From positions 4,774,001 to 4,838,000 of the forward strand of contig NZ_VFPO01000001.1 in assembly GCF_006716765.1 (NCBI RefSeq): a stretch of DNA of 64,000 nucleotides, written 5' to 3'. Both the position numbers and the translations under genes were made by a program. This document shows positions 45,123 through 54,386 of the stretch, in pieces; the first letter of the stretch is position 1, and each line of letters begins with the position of its first letter. The notes beneath the pieces are model-generated. The model ran no database searches. It was given only the letters and a program-made list of their open reading frames with translations, and had not been told where the DNA came from. This DNA is from Actinomadura hallensis. Its GTDB lineage: Bacteria > Actinomycetota > Actinomycetes > Streptosporangiales > Streptosporangiaceae.

Positions 45123-46270
45123 ACGCCCGCCTTCCAGACCGCGTGGGTCTGGGGGACGCCGGGGCGGTAGGCGAGGTGGATGTGGGACGGGGCGTCCAGC
45201 ACGTGGACGTCGGCGCGGGCGCCGGGTGTCAGGTGCCCGACGTCGGAGCGGCGGAGGGCGCGGGCACCGCCCGCGGTGGCGGACCAGACGGCCTCGGCGG
45301 GGGTCATGCCCATGTCGCGGACGGCGACGGCGATGCAGAACGCCATGCTGGAGCTGTAGCAGGACCCCGGGTTGCAGTCGGTGGCGAGGGCGACGGTCGC
45401 GCCCGCGTCCAGGAGGCGGCGCGCGTCGGGGTAGGGCTGGCGGGTGGAGAACTCGACGCCCGGCAAGAGGGTCGCGACGGTCTGTGAAGACGCCAATGCG
45501 TCGATGTCCGCGTCGCTGAGGAACGTGCAGTGGTCGGCGGACGCGGCGTCAAGCTCGACGGCGAGCTGCACGGCCGGACCCTGCGTGAGCTGGTTGGCGT
45601 GCAGGCGCGGGGCCAGCCCCGCCTTGATGCCCGCCTGCAGGACCTCACGGGCCTGGTCGGCGTCGAACGCGCCCTCCTCGCAGAAGACGTCGACCCACCG
45701 GGCGTGGGGCGCGCACGCCGCGAGCATGTCGGTGGCGGCCAGGCGGGTGTAGGCGGCGGCGTCGTCCTGGTACTCGGCGGGGACGACGTGGGCGCCGAGG
45801 TAGGTGACCTCGTCCGCGAGCTCCGCCGCGATGCGGACGGCCCGTTCCTCCTGCTCGACGGTGAGTCCGTAGCCCGACTTGCACTCGACCGTCGTGGTGC
45901 CCTGGCGCGCCATCTCCCCGATCAGGCGGCGGAGGTTCGCGCGGAGGTCGTCGTCGGACGCGGCGCGGGTGCGCTCGACGGTCGTGCGGATGCCGCCCGC
46001 GGCGTACGGCCGGCCGCTCATCCGGGCGGCGAACTCCTCGGCGCGCTCGCCCGCGAACACGAGGTGGGCGTGGGAGTCGACGAAGCCGGGCAGGACGGCG
46101 CGGCCCCCGGCGTCGAAGGCGGCGTCGGCGGCCGGCGCCTTCGCGGCGGGGCCCGTCCAGGCGATCTCGCCGTCCTCGATCACCAGCGCGGCGTCGCGGA
46201 CGATCCCCAGCCCGGTTCCGTCCGGGTCGTTGGTGACCAGTTCACCGATGTTGGCGATGAGTGTGCTCAC
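45110..46270 (-). CDS. hutI: Imidazolonepropionase
   Basis: It hydrolyses imidazolone-5-propionate to N-formimidoyl-L-glutamate, the third step of histidine degradation. The 386-residue amidohydrolase has the metal motif DSHAHLVFAGER, the GIRTTVERTRAASD loop, ECKSGYGL, LHANQL and the aspartate in ALATDCNPG. It is the last gene of the hut operon, 63 bases after hutF. Confidence 0.96.
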   Translation of the reverse strand: MSTLIANIGELVTNDPDGTGLGIVRDAALVIEDGEIAWTGPAAKAPAADAAFDAGGRAVLPGFVDSHAHLVFAGERAEEFAARMSGRPYAAGGIRTTVERTRAASDDDLRANLRRLIGEMARQGTTTVECKSGYGLTVEQEERAVRIAAELADEVTYLGAHVVPAEYQDDAAAYTRLAATDMLAACAPHARWVDVFCEEGAFDADQAREVLQAGIKAGLAPRLHANQLTQGPAVQLAVELDAASADHCTFLSDADIDALASSQTVATLLPGVEFSTRQPYPDARRLLDAGATVALATDCNPGSCYSSSMAFCIAVAVRDMGMTPAEAVWSATAGGARALRRSDVGHLTPGARADVHVLDAPSHIHLAYRPGVPQTHAVWKAGVQVR

Positions 46271-46333
46271 CCGGGCAGGATCTCACGTGCCGTGCGCGGC
46301 GGCCGGGGAGGCGGCGTCCGGGAGTCCCGCGCC

Positions 46334-47689
46334 TCACTCCTCCTCCGGGGCGGTGACGGCCTCGATCGCCCGGGCCAGGGCGGCGGGGACGTCGTCGACC
46401 AGGAGATGGCGGCCGTCGCGGACGATCTGGCGGCCGGAGACCACGACGTGCCGGACGTCGGCGGCGGTCGCGGCGAACACGGCGGCCTCGGCCAGGTGCC
46501 CGGGCGCCGCGCCGGCCGTCCGGACCGAGTCGAGGCCGACGGTGACCAGGTCGGCGTACGCGCCGGGCTCCAGCCGTCCCGCCTCCGGCCAGCCGAGCCC
46601 CGAGTGGCCGTTGCAGGTGGCGGCGGCGAGCAGCTCCCCGGCGGTCCAGTGCCCGCGGACGCGGGTGCGGAGCCGCTCGTTCAGCTCGACGGCGCGGGCC
46701 TCCTCGAACAGGTCGACGACGGCGTGCTGGTCGGAGCCGAGGCAGATGGGCGCGCCGGCGTCCGCCAGATCGCGGGCGGGGCCGATCCCGTCGGCGAGGT
46801 CCCGCTCGGTGGTCGGGCACATGCACACGCCGGTCATGGTCGCCCCGAGGAGGCCGGCGTCCTCCTCGGTGAGGTGCGTCGCGTGGACGGCCGTGGTCAG
46901 CGCCCCCAGCGCGCCCGACTCGGCCAGGACGCGGGTGGGCGTCATGCCGTAGGCGTCCAGGCACGCCTCGTTCTCGGCGGGCTGCTCCGACAGGTGGACG
47001 TGCAGGGGCGCCCGGTGCTCCTTGGCCCAGGACGCCACGGCCGCCAGCTGCTCCCGCGGCACGGCACGGACGGAGTGGATCGCGGCCCCGACCCGGGCGT
47101 GGCGCCGCCCCTTCTTGCCCGTCTCCTCGTACAGGCTCTCCACGCGGCGCGCCCAGTTGCCCGCAGTGCCGTCGCCGAAGCGGAGCTGGACGCCCCTGAG
47201 GGGCTCGCCGATGCCGCCGGTGAGGTAGCACGCGTCGAGCAGGGTGATCCGGATGCCCGCGTCGGACGCGGCCGCGATCAGCGCCTCCCCCATCGCGTTC
47301 GGCTCGTCGTACGGGGAGCCGTCCGGCCGGTGGTGCAGGTAGTGGAACTCCCCGACGCAGCTGACCCCGGCGAGGGCCATCTCGGCGAACACGGCGGCGG
47401 CGAGGGCGCGGTAGGTCTCCGGGTCGAGCCGTCCGGCGACCTCGTACATCTGCTCCCGCCACGTCCAGAAGGTCCCGGTCTGCGCCTGGGCGCGGGACCG
47501 CAGCGCGCGGTGGAAGGCGTGGGAGTGGGCGTTGGCGAGCCCCGGCAGGGTCAGGCCGGGCAGGCGCCGCGCCTCCGCGGGGGCGGGGACGCCGGCCTCG
47601 ATGCGGACGATCCGCTCGCCCTCGGCCTCGATGAGGACGTCGGACCCGATCCCGTCCCCGAGCCAGGCGTACTGCGCATGCCACTGCAT
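46334..47689 (-). CDS. hutF: Formimidoylglutamate deiminase HutF
   Basis: It deaminates N-formimidoyl-L-glutamate to N-formyl-L-glutamate and ammonia. The 451-residue amidohydrolase has the metal HxH motif in NAHSHAFHRAL, the HVHLSEQPAENEAC loop, THLTEEDAGLL and the aspartate in CLGSDQHAVVDLFEE. The ATG at 47689 begins MQWHAQYAWLGDGI, the normal N-terminus of HutF. It lies between the M20 amidohydrolase gene (10 bases) and hutI, so degradation here goes by the formylglutamate route. Confidence 0.95.
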   Translation of the reverse strand: MQWHAQYAWLGDGIGSDVLIEAEGERIVRIEAGVPAPAEARRLPGLTLPGLANAHSHAFHRALRSRAQAQTGTFWTWREQMYEVAGRLDPETYRALAAAVFAEMALAGVSCVGEFHYLHHRPDGSPYDEPNAMGEALIAAASDAGIRITLLDACYLTGGIGEPLRGVQLRFGDGTAGNWARRVESLYEETGKKGRRHARVGAAIHSVRAVPREQLAAVASWAKEHRAPLHVHLSEQPAENEACLDAYGMTPTRVLAESGALGALTTAVHATHLTEEDAGLLGATMTGVCMCPTTERDLADGIGPARDLADAGAPICLGSDQHAVVDLFEEARAVELNERLRTRVRGHWTAGELLAAATCNGHSGLGWPEAGRLEPGAYADLVTVGLDSVRTAGAAPGHLAEAAVFAATAADVRHVVVSGRQIVRDGRHLLVDDVPAALARAIEAVTAPEEE

Positions 47690-47699
47690 GTACGGAGTC

Positions 47700-48914
47700 C
47701 TACCCGCACGCCAGGTCGTCCAGTACCGCGGTGAGGGCTTCGACACCCGCCAGGCAGTCGGCGGGTTCGGCGAACTCCGCGGGCGAGTGGGACACCCCGG
47801 TCGGGTTCCGGACGAACAGCATCGCCGCGGGCACCCGCGCCGCCAGCACGCCCGCGTCGTGGCCGGCGCCGGTCGGCAGCACCGGCGGCCCGCCGAGCGT
47901 CCCGGCGATCCGGTCGCGCAGCGCCGCGTTGAAGTCCACGATCTCGGTGTAGGACTCCTCCGCCAGGTCGACGCTCACCCGGTGCGGCCGCGCGGCGACC
48001 CGCGCCGCCTCGTCGACCTCCTTCACCGTCCGCCGCACCGCCGCGTCGTCGGGGCCGCGCGCGTCCAGCCAGGCCGTGACGGACGAGGCGATCGCGTTCA
48101 CCCCGCCCGGCACCACCCGGACCTTGCCGACGGTCGCGACGGTCCCGTTGCGCTCGGCCGCCTCCCGCGCCGCGATCACCATGCCCGCGAACGGCAGCAT
48201 CGGGTCGCGCCGGTCGGCCAGCCGGGTCGTGCCCGCGTGGTCGCCCTCCCCGCCGAAGTCGAACCGCCACCGGCCGTGCGGGATGATCGAGCTCGCCACC
48301 CCGACCGGCTCGCGCAGCGCCCGGCCCTGCTCGACGTGCAGCTCGACGAAGCAGCCGATCCGGCCGAGCAGGTCCTCGTCCGGGCCGATCGCGCCGGGGT
48401 CGAGGCCCGCGTTGTGCAGCACCTCGGCGAACGTGTGCCCGTCGCCGTCGGTGAGGGCGCGGGCCCGCGCCGGGTCGATCGCGCCGGTCAGCAGCCGCGA
48501 CCCGAGGCACGCCACCCCGAACCGGGCGCCCTCCTCCTCGGCGAACACCGCGATCCCGATCGGCCGCCGCGGCCGCGCGCCGCGCTCCCTGAGCCGGTCG
48601 ACCGCCGCGAACGCCGACACCACGCCGAGCGGCCCGTCGAACGCGCCGCCGCCCGGCACCGAGTCCAGATGGCTCCCGGTCACGACCGCGCCCTCCGCAG
48701 GGAAGGCGTCCCGCGACCCGCCGTCCGGCAGCCACCAGGCGAACATGTTGCCGTTCGCGTCGTGCTCGACGTCCAGGTCCCGGCGGCGCGCCTCGCTCAG
48801 GAACCAGGCGCGGCACTCCAGCTCGGGCGGCGTCCACGCGAACCGGTGGTAGCCCCCGGTCACGGGGTCCCTGCCGACGGGCAGCAGCGCCGCCCACATC
48901 TCCTCGAAGCCCAT
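47700..48914 (-). CDS. M20 amidohydrolase (allantoate/N-carbamoyl-amino-acid type), candidate formylglutamate hydrolase
   Basis: A 404-residue di-metal M20 enzyme of the HyuC/AllC type: metal ligands in TGSHLDSVPGGGAFDGPLG, FAEEEGARFG and FVELHVEQG, plus the dimerisation segment HAGTTRLADRRDP and PTGAGHDAGVLA. By sequence it is called allantoate amidohydrolase, but it sits between hutU and hutF and no HutG-type formylglutamate hydrolase is seen. I infer that it splits N-formylglutamate in this operon; a similar gene stands in Streptomyces hut clusters. Allantoate or hydantoin products remain possible substrates. Confidence 0.88.
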   Translation of the reverse strand: MGFEEMWAALLPVGRDPVTGGYHRFAWTPPELECRAWFLSEARRRDLDVEHDANGNMFAWWLPDGGSRDAFPAEGAVVTGSHLDSVPGGGAFDGPLGVVSAFAAVDRLRERGARPRRPIGIAVFAEEEGARFGVACLGSRLLTGAIDPARARALTDGDGHTFAEVLHNAGLDPGAIGPDEDLLGRIGCFVELHVEQGRALREPVGVASSIIPHGRWRFDFGGEGDHAGTTRLADRRDPMLPFAGMVIAAREAAERNGTVATVGKVRVVPGGVNAIASSVTAWLDARGPDDAAVRRTVKEVDEAARVAARPHRVSVDLAEESYTEIVDFNAALRDRIAGTLGGPPVLPTGAGHDAGVLAARVPAAMLFVRNPTGVSHSPAEFAEPADCLAGVEALTAVLDDLACG

Positions 48915-48936
48915 GTCCCCTCGAAACTCGGAAAAG

Positions 48937-50586
48937 TCAGCCCATCGGGATGCGGACGCCCCGCTCGGCGGCCACCTCGGCGGCGCGGTCGTAGCCCGCG
49001 TCGGCGTGCCGCATCACGCCGGTGCCGGGGTCGTTGGTCAGCACGCGGCGGAGCTTCTCCGCGGCGAGCGCCGTCCCGTCCGCGACGCAGACCTGCCCCG
49101 CGTGGACCGAGCGGCCGATGCCCACGCCGCCGCCGTGGTGGATGGACACCCACGTCGCGCCGGACGACACGTTCAGCATCGCGTTCAGCAGCGGCCAGTC
49201 GGCGATCGCGTCGGAGCCGTCCGCCATGCCCTCGGTCTCCCGGTACGGGCTGGCGACGGACCCGCAGTCGAGGTGGTCGCGGCCGAGGACGACCGGCGCG
49301 CTGATCTCGCCGCGGGCCACCAGGTCGTTGAACGCCTCCCCGGCCCGGTCGCGCTCGCCGTAGCCGAGCCAGCAGATCCGGGACGGCAGCCCCTGGAAGC
49401 GGACCTTCTCCCCCGCCATCCGGATCCAGCGGGTCAGCGGCTCGTTGTCGGGGAACAGGTCGAGGATCGCCCGGTCGGTGCGGGCGATGTCGCGCGGGTC
49501 GCCCGACAGCGCCGCCCACCGGAACGGGCCCTTGCCCTCGCAGAACAGCGGCCGGATGTAGGCGGGCACGAACCCGGGGAAGTCGAACGCCCGCGCGTAC
49601 CCGGCGAGCTGCGCCTCGCCCCGGATGGAGTTGCCGTAGTCGAAGACCTCCGCGCCCGCGTCCTGGAACCCGACCATCGCCTCGACGTGCGCGGCCATCG
49701 ACGCGCGGGCCCGCTCGATGAACGCGGCCGGGTCCTTGTCGCGCTCGGCGGCCATGTCCTCGAACGCCACGCCGAGGGGCAGGTAGGCGAGCGGGTCGTG
49801 GGCGCTGGTCTGGTCGGTGACGACGTCGATCGGCGCCCCGCGGCGCAGCAGCTCGGGGACGACGTCGGCGGCGTTGCCGAGCACCGCGATCGACAGGGGC
49901 CGCCGCCGCGCCTTCGCCTCCTCGGCCAGCCGCAGCGCCTCGTCCAGCGAACCGGCCCGCACGTCGCAGTACCGGTGCTCGACGCGCCGCTCGATGCGGG
50001 ACGGGTCGCACTCGACGCAGATCGCGACGCCGCCGTTCATGGTGACGGCGAGGGGCTGCGCGCCGCCCATCCCGCCGAGCCCGGCGGTGAGCGTGATCGT
50101 TCCCGCGAGGCCGCCGCCGAACCGCTTGGCCGCGACGGCGGCGAACGTCTCGTAGGTGCCCTGCAGGATGCCCTGCGTGCCGATGTAGATCCACGACCCG
50201 GCGGTCATCTGCCCGAACATCGTCAGGCCCAGCGACTCCAGGCGGCGGAACTCCTCCCACGTCCCCCACTGCGGCACCAGGTTGGAGTTGGCGATCAGCA
50301 CGCGGGGCGCCCACTCGTGCGTCCGGAAGATCCCGACGGGCTTGCCGGACTGGACGAGCAGCGTCTCGTCGCCCTCCAGATCGGTCAGCGAGCGGACGAT
50401 GGCGTCGAAGGCGTCCCAGCTGCGGGCCGCCTTCCCCGAGCCGCCGTAGACGATCAGCTCGTCGGGGTGCTCGGCGACCTCCGGGTCGAGGTTGTTCTGG
50501 AGCATGCGCAGGGCGGCCTCCTGCGGCCAGCCCTTCGCGGTCAGTTCGGTGCCGCGCGGGGCGCGGACGGGACGGGGACCGGACAT
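48937..50586 (-). CDS. hutU: Urocanate hydratase
   Basis: It hydrates urocanate to imidazolone-5-propionate with bound NAD+ as an electrophile. The 549-residue product has the NAD-binding glycine-rich segment TAGLGGMGGAQPLA, YGNSIRG, and the conserved cysteine-histidine region DHLDCGSVASPYRETEGM, and begins RPVRAPRGTELTAKGW, the family N-terminus. The gap after hutH is 65 bases and includes a 14-base tandem repeat GTGGGACTGGC(C/G)GA (50612-50639). Operon with hutH upstream and the M20 gene downstream. Confidence 0.96.
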   Translation of the reverse strand: MSGPRPVRAPRGTELTAKGWPQEAALRMLQNNLDPEVAEHPDELIVYGGSGKAARSWDAFDAIVRSLTDLEGDETLLVQSGKPVGIFRTHEWAPRVLIANSNLVPQWGTWEEFRRLESLGLTMFGQMTAGSWIYIGTQGILQGTYETFAAVAAKRFGGGLAGTITLTAGLGGMGGAQPLAVTMNGGVAICVECDPSRIERRVEHRYCDVRAGSLDEALRLAEEAKARRRPLSIAVLGNAADVVPELLRRGAPIDVVTDQTSAHDPLAYLPLGVAFEDMAAERDKDPAAFIERARASMAAHVEAMVGFQDAGAEVFDYGNSIRGEAQLAGYARAFDFPGFVPAYIRPLFCEGKGPFRWAALSGDPRDIARTDRAILDLFPDNEPLTRWIRMAGEKVRFQGLPSRICWLGYGERDRAGEAFNDLVARGEISAPVVLGRDHLDCGSVASPYRETEGMADGSDAIADWPLLNAMLNVSSGATWVSIHHGGGVGIGRSVHAGQVCVADGTALAAEKLRRVLTNDPGTGVMRHADAGYDRAAEVAAERGVRIPMG

Positions 50587-50650
50587 CTGCGGACTCCTTC
50601 GGGACGTCGGCGTGGGACTGGCCGAGTGGGACTGGCGGAGCGGGCCCGGA

Positions 50651-52207
50651 CTACGCGAGCGGGCCGGTGACGGTCTCGGCGGCGGCGACCAGCGAGCCGT
50701 CCCGGACCATCTCGGCCGCGGCGGCGATCTCGGGCGCGAGGTGGCGGTCCGGGCCGGGCGGCGGGACGGCCTCCCGCAGCTTCGCGACGACGGCGCCGGT
50801 CGCCGGGCCGGGGCGCAGCGGGGTGCGCAGGTCCAGCGCCCGCGCCGCGGTGAGGATCTCGATGGCGAGCACCTGCGCCAGCCCCTCGACGGACCGGCGC
50901 AGCTTGCGGGCCGCGTTCCAGCCCATCGACACGTGGTCCTCCTGCATGGCGGAGCTGGGGATGGAGTCGGCGCTGGCCGGGGCGGCGCGCCGCTTCAGGT
51001 CCGACACGATCGCCGCCTGCGTGTACTGGGCGATCATGTGGCCGGAGTCGACGCCGGGGTCGTCGGCGAGGAACGCGGGCAGCCCGGAGGAGCGGGCCTT
51101 GTCGAGCATCCGGTCGGTGCGGCGCTCCGACATCGACGCGACGTCGGCCGCGGGCACCGCGAGGAAGTCCAGCACGTACGCGATCGGCGCGCCGTGGAAG
51201 TTGCCGTTGGACTCGACCCGGCCGTCCGGCAGGACCACCGGGTTGTCGATCGCGGACGCCAGCTCCCTGCCCGCGACGAGCTCGGCGTGCGCGACCGTGT
51301 CCCTGGCGGCGCCGTTCACCTGGGGGGCGCAGCGCAGCGAGTACGCGTCCTGGACGCGGGTGCAGTCGGGGCCGCGGTGCGACTCCATGATCTCCGACTC
51401 CGCCAGCAGCGCCCGCAGGTTCGCGGCGGACGCGGCCTGCCCCGGATGCGGCCTCAGGTCCTGCAGGTCGGCCGCGAAGACCCGGTCGGTGCCGAGCAGC
51501 GCCTCGACCGTCATCGCGGCGGCGACGTCCGCGGCCACCAGGAGTCTCCGCAGGTCGTGGACGGCCAGCACGAGCATGCCGAGCATGCCGTCCGTCCCGT
51601 TCAGGAGGGCGAGCCCCTCCTTCGCCCCGAGCGTGACCGGCGCGATCCCGGCCTCCCGCAGCGCCTCCGCGGCCGGTCTCAGCTCGCCCGCGGCGTCCCT
51701 GACCGAGCCTTCGCCGATCAGCGCCAGCGCCACGTGGGCGAGCGGCGCCAGGTCCCCGGAGCAGCCGAGGCTGCCGTGCTCGAAGACCTGCGGGGTGATG
51801 CCGGCGTTGAGCAGGGCGGCCAGCGTCCTCGCCGTCACGGGCTGGACGCCGGTCCGTCCCGTGGCGAGGGTGCGCAGCCGCAGCAGCATCAGCGCCCGCA
51901 CCACCTCCCGCTCCACCTCGGGCCCCGTCCCGGCCGCGTGCGACCGGACGATGTTCAGCTGGAGCCGCGCCCGCAGCTCCGTGGGGATGTGCCGGGTGGC
52001 GAGCGCCCCGAACCCGGTCGAGACCCCGTACACCGGGGTGGGCCGGGCGGCCAGCTCCTCGACATGGGCGCGCGCCTCGGCGACCAGCTTCAGCGCCTCG
52101 TCCGACAGGGAGACCCGGGCGCCTCCCCGCGCCACCGCCACCACCTGATCGAACGTCAGCGCCCCGGGCCCGACCTCGACCGTCTCGTCCGCCATGCCAG
52201 TGCTCAT
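50651..52207 (-). CDS. hutH: Histidine ammonia-lyase
   Basis: It removes ammonia from L-histidine to give urocanate. About 518 residues. The MIO cofactor loop reads GSLGCSGDLAPLAH, so the tripeptide that cyclises is Cys-Ser-Gly, not the more common Ala-Ser-Gly; Streptomyces enzymes share this form as I recall. YGVSTGFG and GNFHGAPIAY are further conserved segments. Starts at 52216, 52207 and 52195 are all possible and none has a clear Shine-Dalgarno. It is the first gene of the minus-strand hut operon and diverges from an IclR gene over a palindrome at 52262-52279. Confidence 0.95.
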   Translation of the reverse strand: MSTGMADETVEVGPGALTFDQVVAVARGGARVSLSDEALKLVAEARAHVEELAARPTPVYGVSTGFGALATRHIPTELRARLQLNIVRSHAAGTGPEVEREVVRALMLLRLRTLATGRTGVQPVTARTLAALLNAGITPQVFEHGSLGCSGDLAPLAHVALALIGEGSVRDAAGELRPAAEALREAGIAPVTLGAKEGLALLNGTDGMLGMLVLAVHDLRRLLVAADVAAAMTVEALLGTDRVFAADLQDLRPHPGQAASAANLRALLAESEIMESHRGPDCTRVQDAYSLRCAPQVNGAARDTVAHAELVAGRELASAIDNPVVLPDGRVESNGNFHGAPIAYVLDFLAVPAADVASMSERRTDRMLDKARSSGLPAFLADDPGVDSGHMIAQYTQAAIVSDLKRRAAPASADSIPSSAMQEDHVSMGWNAARKLRRSVEGLAQVLAIEILTAARALDLRTPLRPGPATGAVVAKLREAVPPPGPDRHLAPEIAAAAEMVRDGSLVAAAETVTGPLA

Positions 52208-52261
52208 ACCCACCATTGGACAGCGCACGGGGCCGCCGCGGCAGAGGCCGGAGGCGCCATC

Positions 52262-52279
52262 TGTCTCGGATACGAGACA
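52262..52279. promoter_or_regulatory. Operator palindrome between hutH and iclR-type gene
   Basis: TGTCTCG-GATA-CGAGACA has perfect 7-base arms. It ends 8 bases before the regulator's GTG and lies about 55 bases upstream of hutH, so one protein could control both directions. The IclR protein is the natural candidate. Confidence 0.7.
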
Positions 52280-52287
52280 ATGCGCCC

Positions 52288-53049
52288 GTGAGCCAGGTCC
52301 CCGCAGCCCGCCGCGCGCTGGCCGTCCTGCGCCTGCTGGCCTCCGCGCCCGGCCCGCTGCCCGCCTCGGCGATCGCCCGGACCCTCGGCCTGCCGCGCTC
52401 CAGCACCTACCACCTCCTGGCGGCCATGGCCGAGGAGGGCTTCGTCACCCCCATCCCGGAGGAGCGCCGCTGGGGCCTCGGGGTGGCCGCCTTCGAGATC
52501 GGCTCCGCCTACCTGCGGCACGAGCCCCTGGAGCGCCTCGCCCGGCCCCTCCTGCGCCGGCTGGTGGACCGCGTGGGCGAGATCGCGCAGCTGGGCGTCC
52601 TGCACGGCGCCGAGACCCTGTACCTGCTGAAGGAGCAGCCTCCCGGGCACGCCACCCTGGTCACCGACGTGGGGGTCCGCATGCCCGCCCACCTCACCGC
52701 GAGCGGCCGCTCGATGCTCGCCCACCTGCCCCCGGCGCAGGTCCGCGCCCTGTTCCCCGGCCGCTTCGTCAGCCGCACCGGCCGCGGCCCGGCGTCCCTG
52801 CGGGAGCTCCGCCGGGTCCTCGCCGAGGACGCCCGCCGCGGCTGGGCGGTGGAGGACGGCCACGTCACCGAGGGCTTCGCCAGCATCGCCGCCTGCGCGT
52901 TCGACCACACGGCCCGCCCCGCCGCCGCGTTCACCGTGACGTTCCGCCGCGAGGACCGCCCGCCGGAGACCTGGCCGGCGCTGGCGGACCCGGTCCGCGC
53001 CGCGGCCGCCGCCCTGACCGCCCGCCTCGCCGGCCGGGCGCCCGGCTGA
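52288..53049 (+). CDS. IclR-family regulator, probable hut repressor
   Basis: A 253-residue regulator with an N-terminal winged HTH (ARRALAVLRLLASAPGPLPASAIARTLGLPRSSTYH, given here only by its span of residues 6-41) and an IclR effector domain containing GVLHGAETLYLLKEQ and LTASGRSMLAHLPP. The GTG at 52288 gives the normal N-terminus SQVPAARRAL; an ATG at 52216 would add 24 arginine-rich residues across the palindrome. It is divergent from hutH and so likely represses the hut operon in the absence of a histidine-derived inducer such as urocanate. That role is inference. Confidence 0.9.
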   Translation: MSQVPAARRALAVLRLLASAPGPLPASAIARTLGLPRSSTYHLLAAMAEEGFVTPIPEERRWGLGVAAFEIGSAYLRHEPLERLARPLLRRLVDRVGEIAQLGVLHGAETLYLLKEQPPGHATLVTDVGVRMPAHLTASGRSMLAHLPPAQVRALFPGRFVSRTGRGPASLRELRRVLAEDARRGWAVEDGHVTEGFASIAACAFDHTARPAAAFTVTFRREDRPPETWPALADPVRAAAAALTARLAGRAPG

Positions 53050-53124
53050 GCCGGCCCGCCCCGGGAGTAAGGACCCGCGCGGCGGGTACTGCGATCCCCG
53101 CGGCGGTGACCGGGAAGGAGGGCC

Positions 53125-54282
53125 ATGGACCGCGTGACGAGAGCCGATCTGGAAGACCTGGTGCGAGAGGACGGGACGGGTCCGCACGTCTCGCTGTTCA
53201 CCCCGACCGACCGTTCCGGGACGAGCGTCCAGGCCGACCGGATCGCCTGGAAGAACCTGCTGACCGGGACGGAGTCCGTCCTCGGAGAGCGGGGCATGCG
53301 CCCGCCGGACGTCGCCGAGCTGCTCGCCCCGGCGTGGGAACTGCACGACGACGAGCTCGCCTGGCAGTACATGGGCGACGGGCTGGCGTTCTACCTGCGG
53401 CCGGGCGCGCACCGGAGCTTCCGGGTCCCCCTCCGGCTGCCGAGGGTCGCGACCGTCGGCGACCGCTTCGTCACCGACCCGCTGCTCAAGCTCGTCGCCT
53501 CCGACCGGCGCTTCCTGGTGCTGGCGCTGAGCCGGCAGCGGATCCGCGTGCTGGAGGGAAGCATGCAGCACGTCGAGGAGATGGAGCTGCGCGACGTCCC
53601 CACGAGCCTGCGGGACGTCGTCGCGCCGGAGGAGCCGCGCACCGACGCCATGGCGCGGCCGATGCCGGGGGGCGGGGCCGGCGGGCGCGCCGTGTTCTAC
53701 GGCCACGGCGCCGCCGAGAGGCACCACAAGAAGGAAGAGGCCAGGCAGTACCTGCAACGCGTCGCGAGCGGGCTCCACGAGCACCTCGGCGACCAGGACC
53801 TGCCCATGGTCCCGGTGGGCCTGGACGACCTGGTGGCGATGTACCGGGAGGTCAACTCCTACCCGCACCTGACGGAAGAGGCGGTCCTGCACAACCCGGA
53901 CGACCTCTCCGCCGAGGAGCTGCACGCCGCGGCGTGGTCCGTCGTCGAGCGGATCGCCGAGCAGGAGGCGGAGCAGGCCCGGCGGCGGTTCCACGACCTG
54001 CGCGGCACGGGTCTCGCCTCCGCCGACCCGGAGGAGATCGAACGGGCCGCGGGCGAAGGGCGGGTGGACACGCTCCTCCTCGGCGAGCCGGAGCGGTGCT
54101 GGGACGAGCTGCCGGGCGCCGCCCCGGTGGTCCGGCTCGGCGAGGACGGCGGGCCGGTCGCGCGCTGCGAGAGGATCGACCGCGCGGCCGCGGAGACCCT
54201 CTCCCACAGCGGCCGGATCCACGTCGCCCCGGAGCCGCAGGCCGTCGACGGCAGCGAGATGGCCGCCGTCTTCCGCTACTGA
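53125..54282 (+). CDS. baeRF-type (bacterial archaeo-eukaryotic release-factor-like) protein
   Basis: A 385-residue soluble protein. It starts with a short helical head (MDRVTRADLEDLVRED), then HVSLFTPTDRSGTSVQADRIAWKNLL, a central RVATVGDRFVTDPLLKLVASDRRFLVLALSR segment, and a C-terminal part with DDLVAMYREVN, then AAGEGRVDTLLLGE. These match the domain-2/domain-3 layout of the baeRF families described by Aravind and colleagues, which are thought to act on the ribosome. It has no clear GGQ hydrolysis motif. GGAAGGAGGG stands 5-8 bases before the ATG. It precedes a clpP pair by 104 bases on the same strand. Confidence 0.75.
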   Translation: MDRVTRADLEDLVREDGTGPHVSLFTPTDRSGTSVQADRIAWKNLLTGTESVLGERGMRPPDVAELLAPAWELHDDELAWQYMGDGLAFYLRPGAHRSFRVPLRLPRVATVGDRFVTDPLLKLVASDRRFLVLALSRQRIRVLEGSMQHVEEMELRDVPTSLRDVVAPEEPRTDAMARPMPGGGAGGRAVFYGHGAAERHHKKEEARQYLQRVASGLHEHLGDQDLPMVPVGLDDLVAMYREVNSYPHLTEEAVLHNPDDLSAEELHAAAWSVVERIAEQEAEQARRRFHDLRGTGLASADPEEIERAAGEGRVDTLLLGEPERCWDELPGAAPVVRLGEDGGPVARCERIDRAAAETLSHSGRIHVAPEPQAVDGSEMAAVFRY

Positions 54283-54329
54283 ACCCGGCGGGCACCGGCA
54301 CCGGGCGATCCCGGCGCTGCTGTGAGCGG

Positions 54330-54346
54330 ATCCGCCGCAGGCGGAT
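54330..54346 (+). promoter_or_regulatory. PopR-like box upstream of the clpP pair
   Basis: ATCCGCC-GCA-GGCGGAT has perfect 7-base arms and a 3-base spacer, centred 49 bases before the first clpP start. The published Streptomyces PopR box, as I recall it, is TCTGCC-N3-GGCAGA, which has the same geometry with one symmetric base change. Confidence 0.65.
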
Positions 54347-54386
54347 ACGGCTCCACCCGGCGCGCGCGCCGCCGCACAGTGGAGCC

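Noticed and set aside
50612..50639. 14-base tandem repeat between hutH and hutU as a possible regulatory element
   Set aside because: Only two copies in a short operon gap, partly overlapping the hutU leader; no symmetry; reported only within the hutU entry.
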